Shown: positions 37,014 to 46,213, numbered from the stretch's first letter. The stretch is 64,000 nucleotides of DNA from JBCAWW01 sp039024315 (GCA_039024315.1 JBCCQN010000018.1:1-64000); one strand, 5' to 3'. Made by a program: numbers and translations. The notes: generated by a model from the sequence alone, not told the origin.

Positions 37014-38117
37014 ATGCGACTATCTACTCTCTGCTTACTCATTTTACTTAGTACTATTTCTATGTCTGTTCTTGCTCAAGCAAAGGATCGGGTCAAAATC
37101 GGTATTATTGGCCTTACGCATGACCATATTGGTTTCATGGGCAATCCTGATTTTCTCGAAAGAGTGGAAATCATCGGCGTAGCCGAGAGCAATGATACGC
37201 TAAGAGCAAAATATGCCAAAGCCTTTGGTTGGGCAAATGAGGTGCTTTACGATGATTGGGAGAAGATGCTAAAAGAGGCTAAGCCCGCTGGGGTGATGGT
37301 TTTCACTTCGCCTTATGAGCATCTGGAAGTCGTAGAGCTCTGTGGGCCTATGGGCATACATGTGATGGTCGAAAAACCTTTTTCCGTCAGCTTGGAGCAT
37401 GCAGAAGCAATGGTAAACCTAGCCGAAAAGCATAAAATTTTGTTGCTGACCAATTATGAGACCACATGGTATGCCACCAATCATGGGGCCTACAGCTATT
37501 TACATGATCAAAAAAAGCTAGGCGAGCTGCGTAAAGTGGTAGTGCATGATGGGCATTACGGCCCAGTTGAATTAGGCTGTACGCCAGAATTTTTGGAGTG
37601 GCTATTGGACCCTAAACTCAATGGTGGAGGTGCCTTGACCGATTTTGGTTGCTATGGGGCTAATCTCATCACTTGGTTGATGCAGGGAGAGCTACCGCTT
37701 TCAGTGCGTGCCATTACCAAATTTACCAAAGATGACCCAGCTTATACTGGAGTGGATGATGATGCGACAATTTTATTAGAATATCCCAATATGATTGGGG
37801 TCATTCAAGCCTCATGGAATTGGCCTTATAACCGCAAGGATATGGAGGTTTATGGTACTACGGGCTTTTTCCATCCCCAAAATGGCACGGAAGCTCTTTA
37901 CCTCAAGGACAAGGATAGCCAACCCGAAAAGATAGTCCTAGAACCCAGAGAAGCGCCTTACAACAATCCTGTGACCTATTTTGCAGCTTGTATCGCCGGG
38001 GAAATCAATCCCGCAGGCAGCCTCAATTCCTTGGAAAACAACTTCATCGTCAGCATCATTTTAGATGCCGCCCGCAAGTCGGCAGAAACGGGCCAAGAGG
38101 TGCGTTTTGAAGAGTAG
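37014..38117 (+). CDS. Secreted Gfo/Idh/MocA-family oxidoreductase
   Basis: A 367-residue NAD(P)-dependent oxidoreductase with an N-terminal signal (MRLSTLCLLILLSTISMSVLAQ), unusual for the superfamily but common in Bacteroidota. The dinucleotide-binding start is VKIGIIGLTHDHIGF, with the conserved EKPF (MVEKPFSV) and DFGCYG later. The ATG at 37014 was chosen because it starts the signal. Export suggests action on a cell-surface or periplasmic sugar, as in glycosidases of the related GH109 group; that link is inference. It lies 39 bases after gluconokinase. Confidence 0.85.
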   Translation: MRLSTLCLLILLSTISMSVLAQAKDRVKIGIIGLTHDHIGFMGNPDFLERVEIIGVAESNDTLRAKYAKAFGWANEVLYDDWEKMLKEAKPAGVMVFTSPYEHLEVVELCGPMGIHVMVEKPFSVSLEHAEAMVNLAEKHKILLLTNYETTWYATNHGAYSYLHDQKKLGELRKVVVHDGHYGPVELGCTPEFLEWLLDPKLNGGGALTDFGCYGANLITWLMQGELPLSVRAITKFTKDDPAYTGVDDDATILLEYPNMIGVIQASWNWPYNRKDMEVYGTTGFFHPQNGTEALYLKDKDSQPEKIVLEPREAPYNNPVTYFAACIAGEINPAGSLNSLENNFIVSIILDAARKSAETGQEVRFEE

Positions 38118-38214
38118 GGAATTTTGAAGGTAGAATAATGAATTGTGAATGTAGAAGGTTTGTTATTCCCTTCAGCATTAGGCATTAGATATTGGGCGTT
38201 CTATATTTTATTTG

Positions 38215-38231
38215 CCGCTGCGCGGAACGCT
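38215..38231 (-). repeat. GCGTT-hairpin, CCGC stem, GCA loop
   Basis: Exact intergenic copy between convergent stops at 38117 and 38237. It is followed on the far side by GGGCGTTC (38194-38201), a lone fixed block without a hairpin. Confidence 0.82.
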
Positions 38232-38236
38232 TATCT

Positions 38237-38725
38237 TTATTGATCGGAGCCGATTTGGTCTAGTTTGTCTTCCATGCTGAGCTTATCGCCATAGGCTAAT
38301 CGATTTCGATAGCGGAGAAAAGCGTTCAGCGGAGCTGAGAAGATCAAAATGAGTGCGGGTAAATAGGAAAAGATGACAACAAGGCCAAACTGGAAAAATA
38401 GCATCCCTCTGTCGTAGGCCCTGAAGACATCGAAGCTGAGGATATCGATTAGCGAGATCGCCATAGCGACAAAGTTGACAAAACAGAGAATTACTAGTAG
38501 CCATTTTGCCCAAAGCTGGCCCCTGTAGGTCAAAAAGAAAGCGATCAATAGAAATGCGGTGATGGGCAATTCTGAGATTAGGGCATTGTGATATATTGGG
38601 GCGTGATAGGCATCGGTCGTTAAGGCATATAAAAGATACTTCCCTATTCTCCACAAAACAGGTGATGCGATCAATGTACAGGCGAAGAAAAGCCAGCGTC
38701 TTCCTTTGAGCACTTGCTTATTCAT
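38237..38725 (-). CDS. Four-TM membrane protein, tandem family member 4
   Basis: A 162-residue hydrophobic protein, last of four overlapping paralogs. It has a short basic N-terminus (MNKQVLKGRRW), four predicted TM segments, and the family's C-terminal signature NAFLRYRNRL...MEDKLDQIG. The inner Met start was chosen to match its paralogs; the overlap with the preceding gene is then 8 bases. Function unknown. The N- and C-terminal tails should both face the cytoplasm by the positive-inside rule. Confidence 0.7.
   Translation of the reverse strand: MNKQVLKGRRWLFFACTLIASPVLWRIGKYLLYALTTDAYHAPIYHNALISELPITAFLLIAFFLTYRGQLWAKWLLVILCFVNFVAMAISLIDILSFDVFRAYDRGMLFFQFGLVVIFSYLPALILIFSAPLNAFLRYRNRLAYGDKLSMEDKLDQIGSDQ
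38321..38337 (+). repeat. GCGTT-hairpin, CAGC stem, GGA loop
   Basis: Exact antisense copy in tandem member 4, encoding Ser-Ala-Pro-Leu-Asn-Ala-Phe. Paralogs have degenerate versions at the same protein position (38801, 39773), so protein constraint may contribute. Confidence 0.65.
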
Positions 38726-39212
38726 GGGACCCAATCTCATCTAATTTTGACTCAAAATTGGTAAGCTCTCCCTGAGCCAACTGATGGCGATAATGGAGGA
38801 AAGCGTTAATCGGAGATGAAAATACCAATAACAGAGCAGGCAAGAGGATAAAACAAAAGTTGATAATCATCTGGATGATCAAACTTTTTTGCTGGACAGG
38901 TCCGATCACCCCTGAATTGCCTCTGGCTTTCATCAAAAAGATTGCCGACCCAAAAAATATAATCAGGGCGAGGCTGACATATATCCATTTTGACCACAAG
39001 TATCCTCGATACATGAGCAAGAAAATACCGCCTACAAGGATGAGCAACACCACTTCTTGGATGAGATTGAATTGATAGCCCAAAGAATATTCGGTAAAAC
39101 TGATGAGGATTAATTCGTAGAGATATCTAGCCAACTGCCATAAATAGGGCCCTATCGCTAATACACATACCAATAAAAACCATTTTTGCCCTTGTGATTC
39201 AAGTCTGTTCAT
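38718..39212 (-). CDS. Four-TM membrane protein, tandem family member 3
   Basis: A 164-residue paralog with the N-terminal pattern MNRLESQGQKW, four hydrophobic segments, and the C-terminal stretch SPINAFLHYRHQL...FESKLDEIG. Overlaps member 2 by 14 bases and member 4 by 8 bases. No recognised domain. Confidence 0.7.
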   Translation of the reverse strand: MNRLESQGQKWFLLVCVLAIGPYLWQLARYLYELILISFTEYSLGYQFNLIQEVVLLILVGGIFLLMYRGYLWSKWIYVSLALIIFFGSAIFLMKARGNSGVIGPVQQKSLIIQMIINFCFILLPALLLVFSSPINAFLHYRHQLAQGELTNFESKLDEIGSHE

Positions 39213-39696
39213 TGTTACCAATTCGGTTGAGCTGCTGTTCCATTTTGTTGGTATCTCCTACTCTGAGATAGTATCGATAATTAAGAAAAATCCTTGTGGA
39301 AGGCATAAAGAGTAAAAGCAGTCCAGGCACCAGCAAAACAGCGATCTCTCTAGCCAAGGTAACATACATGCTTTTACTATCTTCCGTATATTCATATTCT
39401 TTCAGAAAGAAGAAGATCCCATAAATTAAGAATCCAATCGGAATCGTCAAGAGAATCAGATAGACTATTTTGGCCCACTTATACCCATTATACATCAAAA
39501 TAAAGGCCCCAGTAGTAACAAATATCATAAGCGCAAGCAAAGAGACGGAGACGATGTAGTAGGACTGAATTTGCTGAGCGTAAGGGTCATCAAATATGTT
39601 AAGAATATTTAAGGCAAGCCTCCACAACTTTGGCCCAATGAGGACAAAAAAGATTAAGCCAAACCATTTCTGCCCTCTAGCCTCTTTTTTATTCAT
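39199..39696 (-). CDS. Four-TM membrane protein, tandem family member 2
   Basis: A 165-residue paralog beginning MNKKEARGQKW, with four TM segments and the C-terminal variant STRIFLNYRYYL...MEQQLNRIG. Asn-Ala-Phe of the other members is changed to Arg-Ile-Phe. It overlaps member 1 by 8 bases. Confidence 0.7.
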   Translation of the reverse strand: MNKKEARGQKWFGLIFFVLIGPKLWRLALNILNIFDDPYAQQIQSYYIVSVSLLALMIFVTTGAFILMYNGYKWAKIVYLILLTIPIGFLIYGIFFFLKEYEYTEDSKSMYVTLAREIAVLLVPGLLLLFMPSTRIFLNYRYYLRVGDTNKMEQQLNRIGNNEQT

Positions 39697-40147
39697 TTTC
39701 ACCAATTTGATTGACTCGCTGCTCTAAAATACTGAGATGTCGAGATTTTTTTTCTCTTTGATAGCGGAGAAAAGCGTTCGGCGCAGGCAGAAACAACAAA
39801 AGGATTGGCCCTAGGAACAACAAAATCAGGTATAGCATACCAGTCCAGAAACTAGAAGGAAAAGGCCCGTCGCCATAAATCGCAAGAAATTGGTAAAAGA
39901 TAATTCCCGCATAGCTAAGCGCCAGCAAAATCAGCAAGATATGAGCCCATAGCTTACCAAGGTAAATGGCAAAGGAAATCAGACTCCATATCGCCAATAA
40001 AATACCGACTAGAGCTAAAATAGAAGCCGACAAACCATCTAATTCACCATTTATGCTTCGATTTGCTACGGACCCCAACATCGTCAGTAAGGGAATCATG
40101 AGTAATATGATAACCCAAATTTTACCCTGCTTTTCGCGTTTGCTCAT
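39689..40147 (-). CDS. Four-TM membrane protein, tandem family member 1
   Basis: A 152-residue paralog beginning MSKREKQGKIW, with four TM segments and C-terminal PNAFLRYQREK...LEQRVNQIG. First of the array, starting 12 bases after the cutC stop, so the array is probably transcribed with cutC and possibly the glycosylasparaginase. An imperfect GCGTT-hairpin (39773-39789) covers the Pro-Asn-Ala-Phe codons. Confidence 0.7.
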   Translation of the reverse strand: MSKREKQGKIWVIILLMIPLLTMLGSVANRSINGELDGLSASILALVGILLAIWSLISFAIYLGKLWAHILLILLALSYAGIIFYQFLAIYGDGPFPSSFWTGMLYLILLFLGPILLLFLPAPNAFLRYQREKKSRHLSILEQRVNQIGENE

Positions 40148-40159
40148 CGGAAACATAAA

Positions 40160-40900
40160 TTATCCATTTAGCGCGGCTAAGATTGCTTTGATATTTTCCG
40201 GACTACTTTGTTTGAGCGAATATTCGGGCATGCCGGGTACGCCCATAAAGATTTTCTCATTTCGATACTCCATCTCGGAGGGGAGGATATGACTGCCGGT
40301 GGCGTGGACTTCTGCCACCCCTGTTTCGGCTACTAACTGCGCTACATTTTCGGCATTGAGGCCGCCACCTGGCATAATTTTGAGTTTACGGCCTGCGTTT
40401 TTGACCAATTGGGCGATCAATTTACTCCCTTCGGGAGCAGTGGCCTCCCGCCCCGAAGTGAGCAGTCGGTCTACCCCAAGATCTCGCAAGGCTTTCAAAG
40501 CATCCTTGCTGTTGCGAGTCATATCAAAAGCGCGGTGGAAAGTTACTGGTAAAGGCCGTGCCCGCTCAATCAGGCGGGCGGTTTTGGATTTGTCGATATT
40601 ACCGTCTTTGCTCAAGAGCCCTAAAACTACCCCCGCAACCTTGAGGCGCTTTGCCTCTTCGATATCTCGCTCCATAACGGCAAACTCCATACGTGAATAA
40701 AGAAAATCGCCACCACGAGGCCGGATCATCATCATGATAGGCAGGCTACAGACCGCTTGTATGGTTTGTACCATACCAGAGCTGGGGGTGGTACCTCCTT
40801 CAGCAAGATTACCACAGAGCTCAAGCCGGTGAGCCCCCGCTTTTTCGGCAGCCAAGGCGGAGGCCACCGAATCTATACACACTTCTAATTTGACAGGCAT
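40160..40900 (-). CDS. cutC: CutC family protein
   Basis: A 246-residue TIM-barrel protein of the CutC family. The start at 40900 gives MPVKLEVCIDS, the canonical N-terminus; the longer frame begins with a TTG inside a GCGTT-hairpin and is unlikely. Family landmarks are RLELCGNLAEGGTTPS, MIRPRGGDF and HRAFDM. The old 'copper homeostasis' role is doubtful for the family. In Bacteroidota cutC is often next to a glycosylasparaginase, as here, which suggests a glycan or glycopeptide context. Confidence 0.93.
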   Translation of the reverse strand: MPVKLEVCIDSVASALAAEKAGAHRLELCGNLAEGGTTPSSGMVQTIQAVCSLPIMMMIRPRGGDFLYSRMEFAVMERDIEEAKRLKVAGVVLGLLSKDGNIDKSKTARLIERARPLPVTFHRAFDMTRNSKDALKALRDLGVDRLLTSGREATAPEGSKLIAQLVKNAGRKLKIMPGGGLNAENVAQLVAETGVAEVHATGSHILPSEMEYRNEKIFMGVPGMPEYSLKQSSPENIKAILAALNG

Positions 40901-40951
40901 AATGATTACAAAAGCTAAAAAGGTCTCAAAAAAGGGGTAAATAAGAGAATA

Positions 40952-40968
40952 AGCGTTCGGCAAAGCCG
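40952..40968 (+). repeat. GCGTT-hairpin, CGGC stem, AAA loop
   Basis: Exact intergenic copy in the 83-base gap between glycosylasparaginase and cutC. Confidence 0.82.
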
Positions 40969-40983
40969 TAAATAAGCCAAAAA

Positions 40984-41973
40984 TCAGCTCTTTACTTTAT
41001 ACTTGGCTTTGATCAAAGCATTGTCCGTTTGTTGATCTTTAATGGCAAAGTCAAAGCCGGTTTGAATGCAATAGGAGCCATATTCTCCCTGCTTGTTTAG
41101 CGCCAAAAATCCTACTTGAATGTCCTTATAATCAGGATTTTTTTCACATACTCGTTCTACCGCTAAGCGGCAAGCCTCTTCTGGACTATGGCCTTGTCGC
41201 ATAAATTCGACCGTAAGGTGGCATCCTACTACTCGGATTACGGCTTCCCCCCAACCGGTAGCGACTGCCCCTCCCACTGCATTGTCAACAAATAGGCCAG
41301 CCCCAATTATGGGAGAATCCCCAACTCGGCCATGTAGTTTGTAGGAAGCGCCACTAGTAGTACAGGCTCCAGAGAGATTACCCTCCATGTCCATCGCTAG
41401 CATACCGATGGTATCGTGATTTTCGATATTGATTTCGGGCTTTTCGGGCTTATTTTCCTTAGCCAGCCAGTTTTGCCAATCTCGACGACTTTCTTCGGTG
41501 AGAAGATCTTTACGTTCAAAGCCTTGTGCTTCGGCAAACTTTAATGCACCCGCACCGACCAACATGACATGAGGGGTCTCTTCCATCACCTTGCGAGCCA
41601 CCGAGATAGGATTTTCAATGTCTTGCAAAAAAGCTACCGATCCGCAATCGCCCTTTTCATCCATGATGCAAGCATCAAGGGTCACATGGCCCTCTCGATC
41701 AGGATAACCGCCGATGCCGACAGTACGGACCTTGGGATCTGATTCGGTTACCCGAACGCCTGCTTCTACCGCATCTAGCGCACGGCCCCCGTCCTTTAGT
41801 AGCTCCCAAGCGGCAGCATTGGCTGCTTGGCCATGATTCCAAGTGGAGAGGACGATGGGTTTATTTACTTTTTGAGAAGTGGACTGGCTTTCTTGGGCGC
41901 ATGCTTTCAAAAAGGCAGTACCAAACAGTCCTCCAAAGGCTGAGAGTCGGAGGAAATTACGGCGGGTATTCAT
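40984..41973 (-). CDS. N4-(beta-N-acetylglucosaminyl)-L-asparaginase (glycosylasparaginase)
   Basis: A 329-residue Ntn-hydrolase that cleaves the GlcNAc-Asn bond. The autoprocessing site is HDTIGMLAMD, where the Thr becomes the N-terminal nucleophile of the beta subunit; the TSGASYKLHGRVGDSPIIGAG region is typical of the family. The leader (MNTRRNFLRLSAFGGLFGTAFLKAC) combines a twin-arginine motif with a possible lipobox Cys, so it is exported. It is the first gene of a likely operon with cutC and four membrane proteins, and is divergent from the LytS-type kinase. Confidence 0.92.
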   Translation of the reverse strand: MNTRRNFLRLSAFGGLFGTAFLKACAQESQSTSQKVNKPIVLSTWNHGQAANAAAWELLKDGGRALDAVEAGVRVTESDPKVRTVGIGGYPDREGHVTLDACIMDEKGDCGSVAFLQDIENPISVARKVMEETPHVMLVGAGALKFAEAQGFERKDLLTEESRRDWQNWLAKENKPEKPEINIENHDTIGMLAMDMEGNLSGACTTSGASYKLHGRVGDSPIIGAGLFVDNAVGGAVATGWGEAVIRVVGCHLTVEFMRQGHSPEEACRLAVERVCEKNPDYKDIQVGFLALNKQGEYGSYCIQTGFDFAIKDQQTDNALIKAKYKVKS

Positions 41974-42110
41974 GTAGTTTTTAGTTTTTCCGTTTGCATG
42001 ATAAAGAAAAAGTCAAGCAATATGTGAGATCTTTAAATAGCAAATAAATTTGAAAGAATTGAGCGCTGAGCAGGCAAATGAGAGATTAGGCTGAGATTAA
42101 TTATCTTAGG

Positions 42111-42126
42111 ATGCTCTTGAGAGCAT
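42111..42126. promoter_or_regulatory. Short inverted repeat in a divergent intergenic region
   Basis: ATGCTC and GAGCAT flank a 4-nt spacer in the 239-base divergent region between the asparaginase and kinase genes. It could be an operator for either gene; no regulator is assigned. Confidence 0.3.
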
Positions 42127-42189
42127 GGGGAGAAAGCTTGAAACTTGGATACTTCCACTCAAGCACTCAAATAATTGATCATTAAGTTA

Positions 42190-42206
42190 AGCGTTCTGCG
42201 CAGCAG
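42190..42206 (+). repeat. GCGTT-hairpin, CTGC stem, GCA loop
   Basis: Exact intergenic copy ending seven bases before the TTG start of the LytS-type kinase, where a Shine-Dalgarno site would be expected. Confidence 0.83.
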
Positions 42207-42212
42207 TAAATA

Positions 42213-45200
42213 TTGAAGGCAAGCAAGTCTATATATAGTTTTAATCTCCGTACATCGATTGGGTTACTGCTCAGTTTAGCAGCTTTCTTACCCTTATCGG
42301 CCCAATCATTTTTGGTCAAGCATTTTACCACTGACGAGGGGCTGGCCCATAATGTTGGCTTTGAAATATTGCAAGACTCAGCGGGGCTAATCTGGATGGG
42401 TACCGACAATGGATTGTGCTCCTTTGATGGGGAAGTCTTTGAAACATATACCATGGATGATGGACTCAACCGCAATCCAATCATTACGCTTTGGCAAGAT
42501 CCTCAGGGCCGTCTCAATGTCGGACCTCACCGTTATGGTATCAACTATTTTGAAGGAGACAGCATTTTTAAGCACAGAGTCGATTATAGCTTTATCCGTA
42601 ATATCAAGCCCGTTTATCTAGATGAGGAACGTATGCTGGTCAAGGACATGCACCCCGCTAGTTTTGGGAATGTCTTTGCTAGCTCACTTTCAGGTCCAGA
42701 TTCGATCCGCTTTACGTATTGGATTTTGCAAGCAAAAGACGGTGTAGCTCGGCTGGAGAAATTGAATTTTAGTAAAAATGAAATCCTTCGGAGACGTTAT
42801 GTCATCCAAATGCTGGAGCAATTAGCTCCCGCGGTTGAGGCTAGGCTCTACCAAGCCAAAGATCAAGAAATTTACTTTTTGACAGAGTTGGGCTGCATGC
42901 GCTTGACGGACGAATCGAATATGAGTCTCAGCCCAGTTTTCTCTCACATTTTGGGCCAATCCCCTATCAAAGCCCTCGTAGAAGGGGAAAAAGGAGATTT
43001 TTGGTTTGCGAGCGATCAGCATCTCTATCACATAGCGCAAGGTGTCTTACAAGCAAAGGTCCGCATACCAGCTAGACTAGAGGAGATATTACAAATGCAG
43101 CTTAGTAGTACAAAGGGGCTTTTTTTGTTAGGGACTGATCGTCAAACGCTCTTTTTCTTTGATTTTGAAACAGGCCAGTTTACGGCCTTGCAGGATCTGC
43201 TTAAAGTAACTGCTGAAGTATCCTATATTTTTGTTGATCGAGCCGGAAATCTCTGGCTCACCACCATGGGAGACGGTGTGTATTTGCTCCAGCAACAAAT
43301 CGTGCAAAATTTTCAATTCGATGATCCAGGTCGCTCTTTTATCAATGACATTTCAGAAAACCAAGCAGGAGCGCTATGGCTAGGCAGTCGCAAAGGCTTT
43401 TCGGTCTTTGAAAATGGCCGATGGACCTACAAAGCTCCTCCCAATCGCAAGAATCCTGAAATCAGTGATCTGTATTGGAGCAAAGAAAATATCCTCCTTT
43501 TTGATCATGCTGGGAGTAAATGGACCTACTTCCCGCAGAAGAATCAATATAGAGAACTTGTAAAAGCATCTTTTGATGGCACAGGCCACCCTCAATCAGG
43601 AGGCTACATTTGGGCGACTTCTAGCTTTAATTCTGATAACGGTCAAGTTGGTTTAGATCTCTTTCTAAGTTTTTTGAATGAGCAAAAGCAGGATTCGCTT
43701 TATTATCATATCCTTCCTAAACAAGGGTTTAACCTTGGTTCTTCTCAGTTTTTGTTTCAGGAACGTGCCCCCGATGATCTTTGGTTTAGCCTCACTAATG
43801 GACTCACCCAAATCAAAGGAGATAGTATTCGCTTTTGGAACAGGCAAGAGGGACTACCTAGCGAATTTGTCAATGATCTGGTTTTGGGTCCAGAAAATAA
43901 GCTTTGGGTAGCGACTCAAAAAGGAATTGCCGTATCAGAGGGAGACCCTATTGCTGGTTTCGAACGCTGGGAGCATATACGAGAGATCAATTGTAGTCAA
44001 TTGATCTTTGACCGAGCTCATAATCTCTGGATCGGTACGCAGCAAGGTTTATTTCAGTGGAATGGCAAAAAACTGACCCGATATAGTACTCAAAGCGGCC
44101 TGATAAGCAATGATATTAATAGTCTTCACTTAGACAGACAAAATCGACTTTGGATCGGTATGAGTAGAGGGGTCAGCTATATTGATCTCAAGCGAGATTT
44201 TAAGAGCCCTAGGCCTCCTGAATTATATATTCGCTCGTTAACTGTGGATGGCTTGGCCATCAAAAATCGAGGAAGCTTGACCCTAAAAGCCAAACAAAGT
44301 ATTGGCTGGGAGTACGTGGGATTAAATTTTGCCAATCCTGAGGGGGTGGAGTACCGCTATCGACTCTCACCTCAAGAGGATTGGCAATACACTCAAAATC
44401 AAAGCCTACAACTCAGCAATCTGAATCCGGGAATTTATCAATATGAGCTACAAGCTCGAACCGAAAGGAGTGATTGGAGCCCATCCCATCGAGCTTCTTT
44501 CCAAGTGTTACTTCCTTGGTGGCAAAGCTTTTGGGCTATTTCTTTAGGGCTAATTTTACTAATTAGCTTACTTTCCCTAGCATTTTACTTGAGAATCCGT
44601 CGTATAAAATCGCGAGAATATCAAAAGAGGCTCCAAAGTAAACGTTTAGCTGAGCTAGAACTCAAGGCCTTAGAAGCACAGATCAATCCCCATTTTGTCT
44701 TCAATGCCCTCAACGCGATCCAATGTTTTATTCTCGAAAACGACGCTGATTCTTCGCATCGCTACCTGACAAAGTTTGCCAGGCTGATGCGCATGTTTTT
44801 AGAATCTTCACGCAAAAGCCAGCACCTACTGGCCGAAGAGGTTGAAATGTTGAAGCTATATATCGAGATGGAACAACTGTGCTATCAGGGACGATTTACT
44901 TATCAGATCAAGCTCCCTGACGAATTACATAGTAATAACCTCTTAGTGCCTGCTATGCTATTGCAGCCATTTGTCGAAAACGCCATTAGACATGGTTTAC
45001 TGCACAAAAAGGAAGGTTTGGGCTACTTGTCTCTACATTTTGAGCAAAAAAAGAGTCTGCTTTATTGTGAGATCAGAGACAATGGCATTGGACGAGCCAA
45101 TATGAAGCAGATGCAAAGTCAAACCCAACGATCTTACGTTTCGCGGGGGATGCAGATTGTAGAGGAACGCATTCAGCTACAAACTTTGCTCAAAGAGCGG

Positions 45201-45296
45201 CCCATCCAAATTCAAATAGATGATTTGCATCCCGAACAAACTGAATCTCCGGGGACCAAAGTGCAGATCATTTTACCATTACAGACCGTATTTTAA
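42213..45296 (+). CDS. Two-component-propeller sensor kinase, LytS type
   Basis: A 1027-residue membrane kinase. The start is a TTG at 42213: an in-frame TAA lies two codons upstream and no ATG occurs before the signal (LRTSIGLLLSLAAFLPLSAQ). Periplasmic reg_prop beta-propeller repeats (for example LIWMGTDNGLCSFDGE, LWIGTQQGLFQWNG) fill about residues 40-680, followed by a Y_Y_Y domain, one TM (FWAISLGLILLISLLSLAFY, about 770-790), and a His_kinase domain with His827 in INPHFVFNAL and a HATPase region. It senses an extracellular ligand, often a polysaccharide fragment. The LytTR regulator follows 21 bases later. Confidence 0.9.
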   Translation: MKASKSIYSFNLRTSIGLLLSLAAFLPLSAQSFLVKHFTTDEGLAHNVGFEILQDSAGLIWMGTDNGLCSFDGEVFETYTMDDGLNRNPIITLWQDPQGRLNVGPHRYGINYFEGDSIFKHRVDYSFIRNIKPVYLDEERMLVKDMHPASFGNVFASSLSGPDSIRFTYWILQAKDGVARLEKLNFSKNEILRRRYVIQMLEQLAPAVEARLYQAKDQEIYFLTELGCMRLTDESNMSLSPVFSHILGQSPIKALVEGEKGDFWFASDQHLYHIAQGVLQAKVRIPARLEEILQMQLSSTKGLFLLGTDRQTLFFFDFETGQFTALQDLLKVTAEVSYIFVDRAGNLWLTTMGDGVYLLQQQIVQNFQFDDPGRSFINDISENQAGALWLGSRKGFSVFENGRWTYKAPPNRKNPEISDLYWSKENILLFDHAGSKWTYFPQKNQYRELVKASFDGTGHPQSGGYIWATSSFNSDNGQVGLDLFLSFLNEQKQDSLYYHILPKQGFNLGSSQFLFQERAPDDLWFSLTNGLTQIKGDSIRFWNRQEGLPSEFVNDLVLGPENKLWVATQKGIAVSEGDPIAGFERWEHIREINCSQLIFDRAHNLWIGTQQGLFQWNGKKLTRYSTQSGLISNDINSLHLDRQNRLWIGMSRGVSYIDLKRDFKSPRPPELYIRSLTVDGLAIKNRGSLTLKAKQSIGWEYVGLNFANPEGVEYRYRLSPQEDWQYTQNQSLQLSNLNPGIYQYELQARTERSDWSPSHRASFQVLLPWWQSFWAISLGLILLISLLSLAFYLRIRRIKSREYQKRLQSKRLAELELKALEAQINPHFVFNALNAIQCFILENDADSSHRYLTKFARLMRMFLESSRKSQHLLAEEVEMLKLYIEMEQLCYQGRFTYQIKLPDELHSNNLLVPAMLLQPFVENAIRHGLLHKKEGLGYLSLHFEQKKSLLYCEIRDNGIGRANMKQMQSQTQRSYVSRGMQIVEERIQLQTLLKERPIQIQIDDLHPEQTESPGTKVQIILPLQTVF

Positions 45297-45317
45297 ATAA
45301 ACTTAGGTAGTTAATAG

Positions 45318-46070
45318 ATGAGAACCCTGATAGTGGATGATAGTGCCTTAGGCATTAGGACCTTGCAAGCAATTATCAAAAAGTACTGTCCGCAGATTGA
45401 GCTAGTAGGCACCGCCAATACGATCGCGCAGGCTTTTCCCCTCGTGATAAAGCAAAGACCAGATTTGATTTTGCTTGATATCGAGATGCCCGGAGGAGAT
45501 GGATTTGGTTTACTCGAGCAACTGCGCCCGCTAGACCTGCCCATTCAAGTGGTCTTTGTTACTGCTTTTAATCAGTATGCAATCAAAGCGATCAAGTTTT
45601 CGGCCCTAGATTATATCCTCAAACCCGTCGATGCTCAAGAGCTGGTAGAAGCTGTAGTCAAAGCCGAAAAAAATCTCCAAGACGAGCAGTTTAAAAATCG
45701 CTATCTAGGTTTGATTGATAACTTTTTGGTACAAGAAAAAGAACTTCAAAAATTAGCGATCCCTACTCATCAGGGTTATCAGTTTATCCCCATTGATGCC
45801 ATTATGCGTTGCGAAAGTGAGGGTAATTATATTCGCGTATTTACGCGAGATGGCCTTTCTATTTTGGCCACACGACTCCTCAAGGAGGTCGAAGATTTGC
45901 TCGAATCACACCGTTTCATGCGCATTCATCGCTCTCACCTTATCAATCTTGACTACGTCTTACAATACCAACGCGGAGATGGCGGTGTAGTCATGCTCAC
46001 CGATGGTACAGAGCTGAGCGTTGCGCGCAGCCGCAAAGATGCCTTGCTCAATGTCCTTAAGGCAGGTTAG
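45318..46070 (+). CDS. LytTR-family response regulator
   Basis: A 250-residue regulator with a receiver domain (acidic pair in IVDDSA, phospho-acceptor Asp54 in LILLDIEMPG, Lys in ILKPVD) and a C-terminal LytTR DNA-binding domain (IRCESEGNYIRVF-like region, then FMRIHRSHLINLDYV). It is the cognate partner of the LytS-type kinase directly upstream. Targets are unknown; direct repeats recognised by LytTR proteins were not identified in the window. Confidence 0.93.
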   Translation: MRTLIVDDSALGIRTLQAIIKKYCPQIELVGTANTIAQAFPLVIKQRPDLILLDIEMPGGDGFGLLEQLRPLDLPIQVVFVTAFNQYAIKAIKFSALDYILKPVDAQELVEAVVKAEKNLQDEQFKNRYLGLIDNFLVQEKELQKLAIPTHQGYQFIPIDAIMRCESEGNYIRVFTRDGLSILATRLLKEVEDLLESHRFMRIHRSHLINLDYVLQYQRGDGGVVMLTDGTELSVARSRKDALLNVLKAG

Positions 46071-46087
46071 ATAGATAGTGACGTGTT

Positions 46088-46212
46088 TAGTACTTAGACA
46101 ACAGTATTTAGTATTAAGACCTAGGAAAACGGGGCTACATGATTCAGAGAGACCTAATTTCTCTGTACTGAATACTCCCGAAAGCTTTCGGGATACTCTG
46201 TACTCTGTACTT
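46088..46212 (+). repeat. Intergenic mosaic repeat, copy A
   Basis: About 125 bases from TAGTACTTAGACA to CTCTGTACTT, sharing its first 90 bases with copy B and its ends with the inverted copy C. It contains the 16-base palindrome CCCGAAAGCTTTCGGG at 46177-46192. It occupies the gap after the LytTR gene; the apparent ORF across it is not a gene. Confidence 0.72.
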
Positions 46213-46213
46213 A

